Part shown: positions 44,086-52,803 of the stretch, piece by piece
Layout of the letters: the number at the start of each line of letters is the position of its first letter
How positions within the stretch are numbered: the first letter of the stretch is position 1
Assembly (NCBI RefSeq): GCF_001693815.1
Contig: NZ_MBQD01000020.1
Coordinates: 62,001-126,000, forward strand
Origin: Tessaracoccus lapidicaptus
GTDB taxonomy: Bacteria; Actinomycetota; Actinomycetes; Propionibacteriales; Propionibacteriaceae
Direction: 5' to 3'
DNA: 64,000 nucleotides
Made by a program: the position numbers and the translations under genes
Notes under the pieces: model-generated
Told to the model about the DNA's origin: nothing
Database searches by the model: none
The model's input: only the letters and a program-made list of their open reading frames with translations

Positions 44086-44719
44086 TGACGCCGACCTCGT
44101 CGTCATCGGCAATCCCACCAATCCGACCGGTGTCCTCCACCCCGCAGACCTGCTCCGCGGTCTGCGCCGGAGGGGTCGACTCGTCGTGGTCGACGAGGCG
44201 TTCATGGACGCGGTGCCCGGCGAGACCGGCTCCCTGGCCCGCGAGCGATTCAAGGGCCTGGTGGTCGTCCGGAGTCTCACCAAGCACTGGTCCATCCCGG
44301 GCATCCGAGCCGGCTACATCGTCGGCGATCGCACGCAGGTCCGTTGGTTGGCCGACCGGCAAACGCCTTGGTCCGTCTCGGCACCGGCCATCGCGGCAAC
44401 GATCGCGTGCACCAGCCGGACAGCGACCCCCGAGGCCCGCGACCGCGCGGCCACGCTGGCGCGCTGGCGCGACTTCCTCCAAGGCGGTCTTCGCGGACGC
44501 GGGATCGACTACGCGCCATCGGCGGCGCCCTTCGTCCTGGCGCGGCTGGGACGGGGCGCTCATGCGGCGCTGAGGGAGCGCGGCGTCGCCGTACGCCGGG
44601 CCGACACGTTCCCGGGGCTCGACTCCACTTGGGTCCGCATCGCCGTGCGTCCACCGGGGATGACGAACCAGTTCTTCACCGCGCTCGACGCGGTCCGCCT
44701 TCTCCAGCCCACCTCGTGA
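44024..44719 (+). pseudogene. cobC: C-terminal part of CobC (threonine-phosphate decarboxylase-like), separated by frameshift
   Basis: This frame holds the large part of a class I/II PLP decarboxylase of the CobD/CobC-Rv2231c type. IGNPTNPTGVL supplies substrate contacts, VVVDEAFMD the Asp, and SLTKHWSIPGIRAGYIVG the PLP lysine (nt 44276-44330). It is the downstream part of the cobB-cobC fusion and is out of frame by one base. Its first codons lie within the preceding frame, and a GTG at 44024 could at best start a fragment lacking the N-terminal arm. A sequencing error at GGCGGCGCC would explain it equally well. Confidence 0.7.
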
Positions 44720-44727
44720 GGTCCGCC

Positions 44728-45551
44728 ATGCCCTACGTCTCCGCCCCGTCCGACATCGCCCGCGATCATTCGGCCAAGCGCTTGGCCGCGCTGGCCACCC
44801 CGCCCGGTGCCCTCGGCCGCCTCGGCGAGCTGGGCATCTGGCTCGCGTCCTGCCAGGGCCATGTACCTCCGAAGCCGGTGAATGACGTCCGGCTGGTCAT
44901 CTTTGCCGGCGACCATGGCGTCGCCTCGCACGGTGTCTCCGCGTTCCCGCCCGCGATCACCGGTGCGATGGTCCGCACCTTCCTAGCCGGCAAGGCGGCT
45001 GTGAATGCCTTGGCAGCCACCCACGGCGTCGCGGTCCGCGTGCTAGACCTCGGTGTCGACGACGACTTCGCCGATCTCGACGAGGCGACTCGCGCGGCGC
45101 TGACCGTCCACAAAGTCCGTCGGTCCAGCGGCGCCATTCATCTCGAGGACGCGCTCACGCCGGAGCAGACCCGGCAGGCCCTCGACGCAGGGGCGGCGAC
45201 CCGGTCGAGACACTGACAGCCTTGGGAAGCGCAGACCTGGCCGCCACCACCGGCTACCTCCTTGCCGCAGCCCAGGACGGCGTACCGGTGCTGCTCGACG
45301 GACTCATGAGCGTGGCCTGTGCCCTCACCGCCGACCGGATCGAGCCCGGCGCCGCCGCCTGGTACGCCGCCGGGCACCGCTCCACCGAGCCTGCCCAGTC
45401 CCTCGCGCTCGCCAAGATGGGCCGAGAACCGCTGCTCGACCTCGGCATGCGGCTGGGGGAGGGGTCAGGTGCTGTCGCGGCCGTTCCGGTGGTCCGCAGC
45501 GCCTCCGCCGTGCTCCGCGAGGTGGCGTTGCTGTCCGAGCTGCGGGCGTGA
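44728..45551 (+). pseudogene. cobT: cobT, nicotinate-nucleotide:dimethylbenzimidazole phosphoribosyltransferase, internally deleted
   Basis: The 5' part (44728-45216) encodes a normal N-terminus with LATPPGALGRLGELGIWLA, IFAGDHGVASHGVSAFP and AVNALA. The 3' part (45222-45551 frame) encodes the C-terminus with VLLDGLMSVACALTA, YAAGHRSTEPAQ and RLGEGSGA (catalytic Glu). Between LDAG and DPVETLTALG about 70 family residues are missing, including the GDMGIGNTT phosphate-binding loop, and the two parts are in different frames. Total coding potential is about 276 against 350 residues. The product cannot be active. Overlap with cobS is retained (TGATG). Confidence 0.82.
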
Positions 45552-46318
45552 TGCTGCTCGACGCGTGGCGGCTGGCCCTCAGCACACTCACCGCTATCCC
45601 CGTCGCCCCACCGGCCCTCGTCGACCGACGCCGGGCCGGCATGGCCATGGTGCTCGCACCGCTGGCAGTCCTGCCGCTCGCGGTGGCGGTGACTCTGGTG
45701 GCCCTGGCCGGGCATGGCCTCGACCTGCCGATCCCCGTGGCGGCTTTGCTGGCGCTGGGCGCAACCATCCTCGGCAACCGCGCCTTCCACCTCGACGGGC
45801 TCTCTGACACCGTCGACGGCATGGCGGCCTCCTACGACCGCGAGCGGTCATTGGCGGTGATGAAGAGCGGCACGTCGGGTCCGGCCGGCGTCGTGGCGGT
45901 GGTCCTGGTCCTCGGCATGCAGGCCACAGGCCTGGTCGCAGTATTGGCCTCACCGCACCCTGTGCGCGCCGCCGTCCTCGCCGGCTGCGCGCTCTGCGTC
46001 TCCCGCGCCGCGCTCGCCACCTGCTGCGCCCGGGGCGTGCTGTCCGCACGACCCGGGGGACTCGGCGACACCTACACAGGCACCGTGGCCCGGCCGGTCG
46101 TGGTGCTCATGTGGCTGACTTGCGCCGCCGTTCTCTCGCTCGCCGGCGCTTGGTCCGGACTCGCCTGGTGGCGCGGAGCGCTGGCCAGCGCGATGGCACT
46201 CGCCGTGGTCGCCGTCGTCGTCGCGCGAGCGGTGCGGCGGCTCGGCGGCGTCACCGGCGACGTCTTCGGCGCCGCGATCGAGCTGGCGCTCGCCGCCCTG
46301 CTGGTGGCCCTCTCGTGA
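45551..46318 (+). CDS. cobS: Adenosylcobinamide-GDP ribazoletransferase, cobalamin synthase (CobS)
   Basis: The 255-residue integral membrane enzyme joins adenosyl-GDP-cobinamide to alpha-ribazole (phosphate). It has about six hydrophobic helices and the signature NRAFHLDGLSDTVDGMAA (about 77-94). KSGTSGPAGVVAVVL follows (about 107). The ATG at 45551 overlaps the cobT stop; a GTG one codon earlier is also possible. The stop overlaps cobD (GTGA). Confidence 0.9.
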   Translation: MLLDAWRLALSTLTAIPVAPPALVDRRRAGMAMVLAPLAVLPLAVAVTLVALAGHGLDLPIPVAALLALGATILGNRAFHLDGLSDTVDGMAASYDRERSLAVMKSGTSGPAGVVAVVLVLGMQATGLVAVLASPHPVRAAVLAGCALCVSRAALATCCARGVLSARPGGLGDTYTGTVARPVVVLMWLTCAAVLSLAGAWSGLAWWRGALASAMALAVVAVVVARAVRRLGGVTGDVFGAAIELALAALLVALS

Positions 46319-47271
46319 GCGCCCGAGCCGTCGGTCTTCTGCTCGGGTTCGCCGCGGACCGCGTGCTCGGAGACCCGCAGCATCTCCATCCCGTCGCCGG
46401 CTTCGGCAACGCGGCCGCGGCGCTGGAGCGTCGGCTGTACGCCGACTCGCGGCCGCGGGGTGCGGCACACACGGCGGCACTCGTCGGGGCGGCGATCGTG
46501 GTGGGAGTCGTAGCGGGGCGGGCAGCGCGGAACCCCGTCGCCCAGGCGGTGGCCACCGCCGTGGTGGCCTGGACGGTGCTCGGTGGGCGCTCGCTGGAGC
46601 GCGAGGCACTCGCGGTCGACGCGCTCCTGAGAGCAGGCGACCTCCCGGCCGCCCGTGAACGCCTCACCCATCTGGTGGGCCGCGACACCTCGGCCCTGGA
46701 GGAGTCGGAGGTCGCGCGCGCGGTCGTGGAGTCCGTCGCGGAGAACACCTCGGACGCCGTCGTTGCACCGCTGCTGTGGGGAGCCGTGGCCGGGATGCCC
46801 GGGCTGCTCGGCTACTGGGCGGCCAACACCCTCGACGCGATGGTCGGCCACCACAACGACCGCTATGAGCGGTTCGGCTGGGCCGCCGCCCGCTTCGACG
46901 ATCTGGTCAACCTGCCCGGCTCGCGGATCGCCGGTGCCGCCACGTTCCTTGCCTCGCCAGGAACGGCGCGGTCCGCCGCCAAGGCATGGCGCCGTGACGC
47001 CGGCGCCCATCCCAGCCCCAACGCCGGAGTCGTCGAGGCCACTTTCGCCGGCGCTCTCGGCATCCGGCTGGGCGGCACGAACCGCTACTACGGCAGCCGG
47101 CTCGAGCACCGTTCCGTCATGGGCGACGGGCGCGCCGTACGACCCGAGGACATCGGTCGGGCCGCCCGACTCGCACGCAGGGTTGGCATCATCGGTGCGG
47201 TCGTGTCGGCATCCGGCGCGTTGCTCGTGGCTCGGCGCACAGCGGGCCGGCGTGCGATAGCATCCGGCTAA
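46315..47271 (+). CDS. cobD: Adenosylcobinamide-phosphate synthase (CobD/CbiB)
   Basis: The 318-residue membrane protein attaches the aminopropanol (phosphate) arm to cobyric acid. Typical are LGFAADRVLGDPQHLHPVAGFG at the N-terminus (10-25 region), VESVAENTSDAVVAPLLWG (about 141-159), and WRRDAGAHPSPNAGVVEAT near 225. It is the last gene of the riboswitch 2 operon. The promoter and 5' edge of the third riboswitch sit at the 3' end of this gene. Confidence 0.92.
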   Translation: MSARAVGLLLGFAADRVLGDPQHLHPVAGFGNAAAALERRLYADSRPRGAAHTAALVGAAIVVGVVAGRAARNPVAQAVATAVVAWTVLGGRSLEREALAVDALLRAGDLPAARERLTHLVGRDTSALEESEVARAVVESVAENTSDAVVAPLLWGAVAGMPGLLGYWAANTLDAMVGHHNDRYERFGWAAARFDDLVNLPGSRIAGAATFLASPGTARSAAKAWRRDAGAHPSPNAGVVEATFAGALGIRLGGTNRYYGSRLEHRSVMGDGRAVRPEDIGRAARLARRVGIIGAVVSASGALLVARRTAGRRAIASG

Positions 47272-47357
47272 CGGGCACGAGGAAGCCGGTGAGAATCCGG
47301 CACAGTCGCGCTACTGTGACATCGCCTCCGGGCGGTGGAGTCAGACCCGAGTGTCCG
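47272..47357 (+). promoter_or_regulatory. Cobalamin riboswitch 3 (cbtBA)
   Basis: GGAAGCCGGTGAGAATCC (from 47281) leads into CGCTACTGTGA (47309-47319). The short B12-box segment GGAGTCAGACCCGAG starts at 47337. GGGCAC (47272-47277) pairs with GTGTCC near 47351 to close P1. A -10-like TAGCAT lies at 47258-47263 inside the cobD end. The element is compact compared with riboswitches 1 and 2. Confidence 0.82.
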
Positions 47358-47403
47358 TATCCATCCCATCGAACAGGGACGCACGTATCCCTGAGGAGGA
47401 CAC

Positions 47404-47622
47404 ATGTCGCAGGTCTCTGCGGTGCCGGTCGCCGGCGCCCCTTCCGTTCCCACCATCCCGTTCGGCCAGCTGGCGCCATGGGCGCTGTTCTTCGGTCTCC
47501 TCGGGACGCTGGTGCTCTTCTTCGTCAGCACCGACCAGGGTGCCGTCTCCCTCCTGGCCGGCACGGCCATCCACGAGTGGGTCCACGACGGACGCCACCT
47601 CCTCGGCTACCCCTGCCACTGA
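47404..47622 (+). CDS. cbtB: Cobalt transporter subunit CbtB
   Basis: The 72-residue protein has one transmembrane helix (about 28-48, APWALFFGLLGTLVLFF) and a C-terminal metal-binding tail with HEWVHDGRHLLGYPCH. This matches CbtB, which works with CbtA in cobalt uptake. ATG 47404 has GAGGAGG upstream. B12-riboswitch control is typical of cbtBA. It is followed after 164 bp by cbtA. Confidence 0.9.
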   Translation: MSQVSAVPVAGAPSVPTIPFGQLAPWALFFGLLGTLVLFFVSTDQGAVSLLAGTAIHEWVHDGRHLLGYPCH

Positions 47623-47738
47623 GCCTGATTCCGGCCCGGATCCAGGCCTGAGCCCGGGACCCGGCCGAGCTCTGAGCGCTCTTCCGCGCGATAGCGACCC
47701 CGAACAAGCGCGGCGGGGCTGTTGACGACACTTCTCGC

Positions 47739-47764
47739 GCGCGGCGCCGACGTCGGCGCCGCGC
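47739..47764 (+). promoter_or_regulatory. 26-bp perfect palindrome between cbtB and cbtA
   Basis: GCGCGGCGCCGAC and its exact complement meet head to head with no loop bases. It lies 22 bp before the cbtA ATG and could act as an intercistronic attenuator, mRNA-stability hairpin or protein site. The remainder of the cbtB-cbtA gap shows nothing else clear. Confidence 0.5.
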
Positions 47765-47786
47765 TGCTTCCTGAACGGAAACCAGC

Positions 47787-48620
47787 ATGACCGCACGTGC
47801 ATTTCTCATCCGTGGTCTGATCGCCGGCCTGGTTGCCGGCATCGCCACGTTCTTCGTCGCGTACTCGGTGGGGGAGCCCCACGTCGAGACTGCCATCGTC
47901 CTCGAGGAGTCGGGCACCGCCGCCGAGGAGGGGCCGGCCGACGCGTCCCACAACCATGGTGACGAGGCCGCCGGTGGCCACAACCACACGCACAGCCACA
48001 CTCACGGTGACGAGGGCGAGGGCGAGGATACCGAAGTCTCCCGGGACAGCCAGCGGACCTGGGGCCTGCTCACCGGCAGCCTCGCCGTCGGACTTGCGCT
48101 CGGCGGCATCGTCGCCCTCGTCGCGGCCGGCACCATCGGCCGCATGGGCCGGCTCCAGCCCGGCCAGTCCACCGCCCTGATCACTCTGCTCGGCTTCGTC
48201 GCCTTCGCCCTGGTGCCGTTCCTGAAGTATCCGGCGAACCCGCCGGCGGTCGGAAGTGGTGACACCATCGGCGACAGGACGGCGCTCTACTTCGGCTTCG
48301 TGATCGTCTCGGTCCTGACGGCCGTCGCCGCGACGTACGTCGCGCTGAGGCTGCGCAACCGCCTCGGCACCTACGGTGGCGTCGTCGCCGGTGCAGCCGG
48401 CTACCTGGCCGTCGTGGTCGTCGCCGGCCAGCTCTTCGCCACCGTCAACGAGGTCGGCGACTTCCCGGCCGACACGCTCTGGTTCTTCCGCCGGGCGTCA
48501 CTGTTCACGCTGGCCACGATGTGGGGCGTGATCGGCGTGGTGCTCACCGGACTGGTCGGTCGGCTCTACGCCGCGCAGACGGAGCGGGCGCAGCGGCGCG
48601 CGCTAGCCGCGAGCCTCTGA
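47787..48620 (+). CDS. cbtA: Cobalt transporter subunit CbtA
   Basis: The 277-residue membrane protein has about five to six transmembrane helices. An extra-membrane segment after helix 1 (about residues 55-85) is very rich in His, Asp and Glu (SHNHGDE, HNHTHSHTHGDEGEGED) and is a likely metal-collecting loop. CbtA is the channel part of a B12-regulated cobalt uptake system. The start at ATG 47787 has only GGAAACC upstream. It converges on the ferredoxin-domain gene. Confidence 0.9.
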   Translation: MTARAFLIRGLIAGLVAGIATFFVAYSVGEPHVETAIVLEESGTAAEEGPADASHNHGDEAAGGHNHTHSHTHGDEGEGEDTEVSRDSQRTWGLLTGSLAVGLALGGIVALVAAGTIGRMGRLQPGQSTALITLLGFVAFALVPFLKYPANPPAVGSGDTIGDRTALYFGFVIVSVLTAVAATYVALRLRNRLGTYGGVVAGAAGYLAVVVVAGQLFATVNEVGDFPADTLWFFRRASLFTLATMWGVIGVVLTGLVGRLYAAQTERAQRRALAASL

Positions 48621-48648
48621 CGGCCCGCCCCGCGAACCAACCTGTCGG

Positions 48649-48669
48649 CTCCTGCGCTCAGCGCGGGAG
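48649..48669. terminator. Hairpin between cbtA and the ferredoxin-domain gene
   Basis: CTCCTGCGC and GCGCGGGAG pair (one G-U) around TCA, between two convergent genes. The loop is the stop codon of the minus-strand gene. Confidence 0.4.
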
Positions 48670-49347
48670 TCGGCGGCTTTCCACGGGAGTGTCGGCCAGC
48701 AGGTGGTCAGACACGATCCGGCGGGCCGCGTGTGGATCGACGCCGCCGTACCAGACGTCGTCGGGCTGCACGCTGACGACCGGGGCCTGGTTGCAGGGGA
48801 ACTGACAACCGGTGTGGGTGACCAGCACGTCATGGTCGCCGAGCCCGGCCTCCATCAGTCCGAGGATCAGCGCGCGGGCCGTCTCGTCGGATCCGCGGGC
48901 CGTGCACCGCGGGCCGCGGCAGATGAGCACCTGGTGCCGGTGGCGGGTCACGTTCTCCCAGGCGGTCGAGGTCAGGCCCGGCTCGGCGCCGGAGATCGGC
49001 TTCAGGTCGAACAGCGCGACCTCGATCTCCTCGATCGTGGAGGCGAGCCGGGTCGCAACCTCGATCGCCGGGCGGTGCCCGGCGCGCTCGCGCCACCAGT
49101 GGGAGGCGATCCTCCGTAGCCATGACTGCCCAGGGGCGAGCGGGCCGAGGCTGATGCCGGCGAGGCTGATCGTGGTGGCGCCGGCGTCCGCGAGCCGGGT
49201 GAGCTCGCGCGAGAGCGACGGGTCGCCCATCTGCAAGAAGGCGACGCCCGCATGGTGGCTGGCGGCCGCCGCGAGCAGCTCGTCGCGACGGTCGACATCG
49301 GAGACGGACATGCCAACGAGAAGCAGCGCGGTGCCTGGCTGGGTCAT
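48658..49347 (-). CDS. CbiX-like protein with C-terminal [2Fe-2S] ferredoxin domain
   Basis: The 229-residue protein has an N-terminal half resembling sirohydrochlorin/cobalt chelatases (ALLLVGMSVSDVDRRDEL, FLQMGDPSLSRELTRL). The usual catalytic His after LLLVG is replaced by Met. The C-terminal half is a thioredoxin-like [2Fe-2S] ferredoxin with Cys in CRGPRC (about 140-145) and GCQFPC (about 180-185). A role in corrinoid redox or cobalt handling is inferred from its position at the end of the cobN operon. The ATG overlaps the cobU stop (ATGA). Confidence 0.75.
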   Translation of the reverse strand: MTQPGTALLLVGMSVSDVDRRDELLAAAASHHAGVAFLQMGDPSLSRELTRLADAGATTISLAGISLGPLAPGQSWLRRIASHWWRERAGHRPAIEVATRLASTIEEIEVALFDLKPISGAEPGLTSTAWENVTRHRHQVLICRGPRCTARGSDETARALILGLMEAGLGDHDVLVTHTGCQFPCNQAPVVSVQPDDVWYGGVDPHAARRIVSDHLLADTPVESRRLPR

Positions 49348-49865
49348 AGCCGGATCACCCTGCCCGCGACCACGAGGTGCACCTCGTCGCAGGCCGCCGC
49401 GATGCGCTGGTTGACCAGTCCGAGCAGGTCCCGGAAGAGCCGACCGGACCGGTGCTCGGGGACGACGCCCAGGCCGACCTCGTTGGTGACGAGAACGGTG
49501 TCCTCTCCCTGGTCGCGAACAGCGAGGACGTCCGCTGTCTCTTGCGCCGCGTGTCCGATCACGTCGGTGATCTCGTCCGCCGGCGCGCCCCAGAGGCCAC
49601 GTTCGTCGAGCACCGCCGTGAGCCACGTGCCCAGGCAATCGACCATGACGTGCCCGTCCGTGCACGTGAGCACTCCGACGAGGTCGTGGGACTCGAGGGT
49701 CGTCCAGTCGGCAGGCCGCCGCGCCCGATGGGCGGCGATCCGCGCGGCCCAGTCGGCGTCGTCCTGGACCGGCCCTGGGGCGAGGTAGGTGACCGGTCCG
49801 GTCAGGAGCGACTCCGCGTGACGGGACTTGCCGGACCGGACTCCGCCGGTGACGAGCACTCTCAC
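49344..49865 (-). CDS. cobU: Adenosylcobinamide kinase / adenosylcobinamide-phosphate guanylyltransferase (CobU/CobP)
   Basis: The 173-residue bifunctional enzyme has the P-loop [12 protein letters not shown] (about 7-18), the His that takes GMP in [11 protein letters not shown] (about 46), and [19 protein letters not shown] (about 128-146). It phosphorylates adenosylcobinamide and activates it with GTP. The start GTG 49865 overlaps the cobK stop (GTGA). Length is normal. Confidence 0.92.
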   Translation of the reverse strand: MRVLVTGGVRSGKSRHAESLLTGPVTYLAPGPVQDDADWAARIAAHRARRPADWTTLESHDLVGVLTCTDGHVMVDCLGTWLTAVLDERGLWGAPADEITDVIGHAAQETADVLAVRDQGEDTVLVTNEVGLGVVPEHRSGRLFRDLLGLVNQRIAAACDEVHLVVAGRVIRL

Positions 49866-50596
49866 GACTTCTCCCTGAGCCAGGCGACGGCATCATCCAC
49901 GTCGTGCACGGTCGGCACCCCGACCGGGCACGCGGGACGCCGTACGACGACCACGGCGACGTCGAGCTCGGCGGCGGCCTGCATCTTGGGCCACGTGTAG
50001 CTGCCGCCTGAGTCCTTGGTGACGAGGACGTCGATGGCGTGCTGCCGCATCAGTGCGAGTTCGCCATCGAGGCTGTAGGGGCCACGGCTGGTCAACAGCG
50101 TCCACGTCTCGGGCAGGTCGAGGGCGGGACGGTCGACGACCCGGGCGAGCACGGCGTGGCCGGACAGCGCGGGGACGAAGCGAGCCAGCTCCTGGCGGCC
50201 GACGGTGAGGAACGGCCGCGCACCGAGCGAGGCGGCCAGCGTGCTCGCCCGTTCGTGGTCGTCGACGTAGTGCCACCTCGGGTCTGGCTCCCAACCGGGC
50301 CGCTCGAGCCGCAGCAGGGGGACGTCTTCGAGGCGACAGGCGGCTACGGCGTTGGCGCTCATGCCGAGGGCGAAGGGATGCGTCGCGTCGACCACGGCGT
50401 CGTACTCGGCAAGCGCGGCCCGCAGACCCTCAACTCCGCCGAAGCCGCCGATGCGCACCCTCCCGACCGGCAGACGCGGCTCGGCAACCCGGCCGGCCAG
50501 GGAACTGGTCACCTCGATGCCGCTGTCGCGATCGTCGGCGAGCCGGGCAGCGAGGTCGCGGGCCTCGCTGGTGCCTCCCAGGAGCAGCAGCCTCAT
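49862..50596 (-). CDS. cobK: Precorrin-6A reductase (CobK)
   Basis: The 244-residue NADPH-dependent enzyme reduces precorrin-6A to 6B. It has [17 protein letters not shown] at the N-terminus, [19 protein letters not shown] (about 68-86), and [16 protein letters not shown] near 200. ATG 50596 has CAGGAGG six bases upstream and overlaps the cobQ stop. An upstream in-frame extension lies within cobQ. Confidence 0.9.
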   Translation of the reverse strand: MRLLLLGGTSEARDLAARLADDRDSGIEVTSSLAGRVAEPRLPVGRVRIGGFGGVEGLRAALAEYDAVVDATHPFALGMSANAVAACRLEDVPLLRLERPGWEPDPRWHYVDDHERASTLAASLGARPFLTVGRQELARFVPALSGHAVLARVVDRPALDLPETWTLLTSRGPYSLDGELALMRQHAIDVLVTKDSGGSYTWPKMQAAAELDVAVVVVRRPACPVGVPTVHDVDDAVAWLREKS

Positions 50597-52071
50597 GCGG
50601 AACCTCCTGGGGGTAGGACGGGCAGGCCGGCGGGTGTGCCGCCGCGGGCGAGTGTCAGCAGTGCGTCGACGTCGAGGTGCTCCTCGACCATGTCGCCCAG
50701 CCGGTCGAGCCGGGTGTCGCGGGCGGCACCGAAGCTGACCGCGGACGCCTCTCGGCCCAGCAGCTCGGACAACAGCGCACCCCGCAGCGCGTCGCCCTCG
50801 AGGCTGCCGTGCCACATCGTGCCGAAGACCTTGCCCGCGCGGGCTCCGCCGAGGAACTCCTCGCCACCGCCTCGGGTGACCCGGCCGTGGTGGATCTCGT
50901 AGCCCGAGGCGGGTGCGCCCAGGGCGGTGCCGGCGGGCAATCGCAGCACCTTCTCGGCGGCGAAGTCGGTGCGGACGTCGAGCAGCCCCAGGCCCTCGAC
51001 CCCGGCACCCGGCACGCCCTCGACACCGGCAGGGTCGCTGATGGTGCGACCGAGCATCTGGAAGCCGCCGCAGATGCCGAGCACCGGGCGACCTCGGCGG
51101 GCGTGGTCGAGGATCGCGGCATCCAGGCCCCGTGCGCGCAGCCAGGCCAGGTCGCTGATCGTCGAGCGGGTTCCCGGCACCACGAGCAGATCGGCATCGG
51201 CGACGTCGCGGGGATCGGAGACGAAGACGACGTCGAGGTCGGGCTCCAACCCGAGTGCGTCGACGTCGGTGAAGTTGCTGATTCGCGGCAGCCGCACAAC
51301 CGCGATCCGGAAGGCGGCCTCACCGCTGGAGCGACGACCGTCCAGGTCGAGGGCGTCCTCGGAGTCCAGCCACAGGCTCGGATCCCACGGCAGTATGCCG
51401 AACACGCGACGGCCCGTCAGCCGCTCCAGGGAGTCCAGGCCGCGGGAGAGGAGCGCCAGCTCGCCACGGAACTTGTTGACCACGAGGCCGGCCACCAGCC
51501 TCTGGTCGGCGGGCTCCAGGAGTGCGACCGTGCCGTACATCGCGGCGAAGACACCGCCGCGGTCAATGTCGCCCACGACCACGGTGGGCAGCGATGCGTG
51601 CTGGGCCAACCCCATGTTGACGTAGTCGCCGGCGCGCAGGTTGATCTCGGCCGGGCTCCCTGCTCCCTCGGCCACGATGACGTCGAAGCGCGCAGCGAGG
51701 TCGTCGTACGCGGTGTGTGCGGCCGTGGCCAGGTGACGTCGGCCGGTCTCCCAGTCCGCCGACGAGACCTCGCCGGCGGGATGGCCCATCAGGACGACGT
51801 GGCTGCGCCGGTCGCTGTCGGGCTTGAGAAGTACCGGGTTCATCGCCGGCTCAGGGGCAACGCGGGCAGCCAGTGCCTGGACCCACTGTGCCCGGCCGAT
51901 CTCGGCGGTCGTGCCGTCGGCGGCGGAGCAGACCATCGAGTTGTTCGACATGTTCTGGGCCTTGTACGGCGCCACCTTCACGCCACGTCTCGCGAAGGCG
52001 CGGCACAGGCCGGTGGTGAGGACCGACTCGCCGGCGTCCGAGGTCGTCCCGGCGACGAGCAGACCGCTCAC
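50593..52071 (-). CDS. cobQ: Cobyric acid synthase (CobQ), with altered P-loop
   Basis: The 492-residue enzyme amidates side chains b, d, e and g of adenosylcobyrinate a,c-diamide. It has [13 protein letters not shown] (about 35-47), [14 protein letters not shown] (about 128-141), the glutaminase nucleophile in [10 protein letters not shown] (about 340) and the later triad part in GYEIHHGRV. The N-terminal P-loop reads [17 protein letters not shown], with Glu at residue 15 where the family has the nucleotide-binding Lys. One A-to-G change explains it. GTG 52071 overlaps the cobF stop. Activity is uncertain. Confidence 0.9.
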   Translation of the reverse strand: MSGLLVAGTTSDAGESVLTTGLCRAFARRGVKVAPYKAQNMSNNSMVCSAADGTTAEIGRAQWVQALAARVAPEPAMNPVLLKPDSDRRSHVVLMGHPAGEVSSADWETGRRHLATAAHTAYDDLAARFDVIVAEGAGSPAEINLRAGDYVNMGLAQHASLPTVVVGDIDRGGVFAAMYGTVALLEPADQRLVAGLVVNKFRGELALLSRGLDSLERLTGRRVFGILPWDPSLWLDSEDALDLDGRRSSGEAAFRIAVVRLPRISNFTDVDALGLEPDLDVVFVSDPRDVADADLLVVPGTRSTISDLAWLRARGLDAAILDHARRGRPVLGICGGFQMLGRTISDPAGVEGVPGAGVEGLGLLDVRTDFAAEKVLRLPAGTALGAPASGYEIHHGRVTRGGGEEFLGGARAGKVFGTMWHGSLEGDALRGALLSELLGREASAVSFGAARDTRLDRLGDMVEEHLDVDALLTLARGGTPAGLPVLPPGGSA

Positions 52072-52796
52072 GGCTGCGTCTCCCGAGCCCGCAGCAGGTA
52101 GACGTCCATCACCCAGCCGGCCGCTGTCTTCGCCCGCTCGCGCGCCGCTTCGAGCGAGGGCAGCACGTCGGCGACCCGCCCCGCGACGAGCTCCTCGGAG
52201 TCGGTGCCGAGGTTGGCACCCCACCAGATCGACCAGTCGTCGAGCCCGGCCAGGTCGAGGGTGCCGGTGAGCATGACGCACAGGTTGGTCTGGCCGGCCG
52301 CGACGTCCTCGCGGAGCCGGCGGCCGGTGGTGATGTGGACGGACTGCCCGACAGGGTGCAGCACAATCCGGTGACGGGCGGCCAACAGCTGCGGTGCGCT
52401 GATGCCCGGCAGCACGTCGTACTCCAGCGGCATCCGCTCGGCGAGCCGGTCCACGACCCGGATCGTCGAGTCGTAGAGCGACGGATCACCCCACACGAGG
52501 AACGCCGCCGTGCCACCCCGCTCGCCCAGGACCCGCTCGTAGGCCGCCACCCGAGCCTCGTGCCAATCCTTGACCGCCCCGGCGTAGTCGACCGGATCGG
52601 CCCGATCCCGCTCGGGATCGGGGACCGCGACCACCTCGAGACCATGCTCGGCCGCGATGGCTCGGCGGACCGAGAGCAGGCCGTCGTCCTCGCGCTTCTC
52701 GGCGGCGAGGACGTAGTCACACGACCGGAGCGCGTCGGCCACCTCCGGGGTGATGTGGTGCGGCCCCATGCCGACGCCGAGAACGCGGACCCTCAC
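52068..52796 (-). CDS. cobF: Precorrin-6A synthase, deacetylating (CobF)
   Basis: The 242-residue SAM-dependent methyltransferase has VRVLGVGMGPHHITPEVADAL at the N-terminus (first 24 residues), FLVWGDPSLYDSTIRVVDRL near 98-117, and VLPGISAPQLLAARH near 127. It adds the C-1 methyl with loss of the acetyl group. CobF is specific to the oxygen-dependent route. GTG 52796 lies 7 bp after the cobN stop. Confidence 0.92.
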   Translation of the reverse strand: MRVRVLGVGMGPHHITPEVADALRSCDYVLAAEKREDDGLLSVRRAIAAEHGLEVVAVPDPERDRADPVDYAGAVKDWHEARVAAYERVLGERGGTAAFLVWGDPSLYDSTIRVVDRLAERMPLEYDVLPGISAPQLLAARHRIVLHPVGQSVHITTGRRLREDVAAGQTNLCVMLTGTLDLAGLDDWSIWWGANLGTDSEELVAGRVADVLPSLEAARERAKTAAGWVMDVYLLRARETQP

Positions 52797-52803
52797 CGGG
52801 CGT

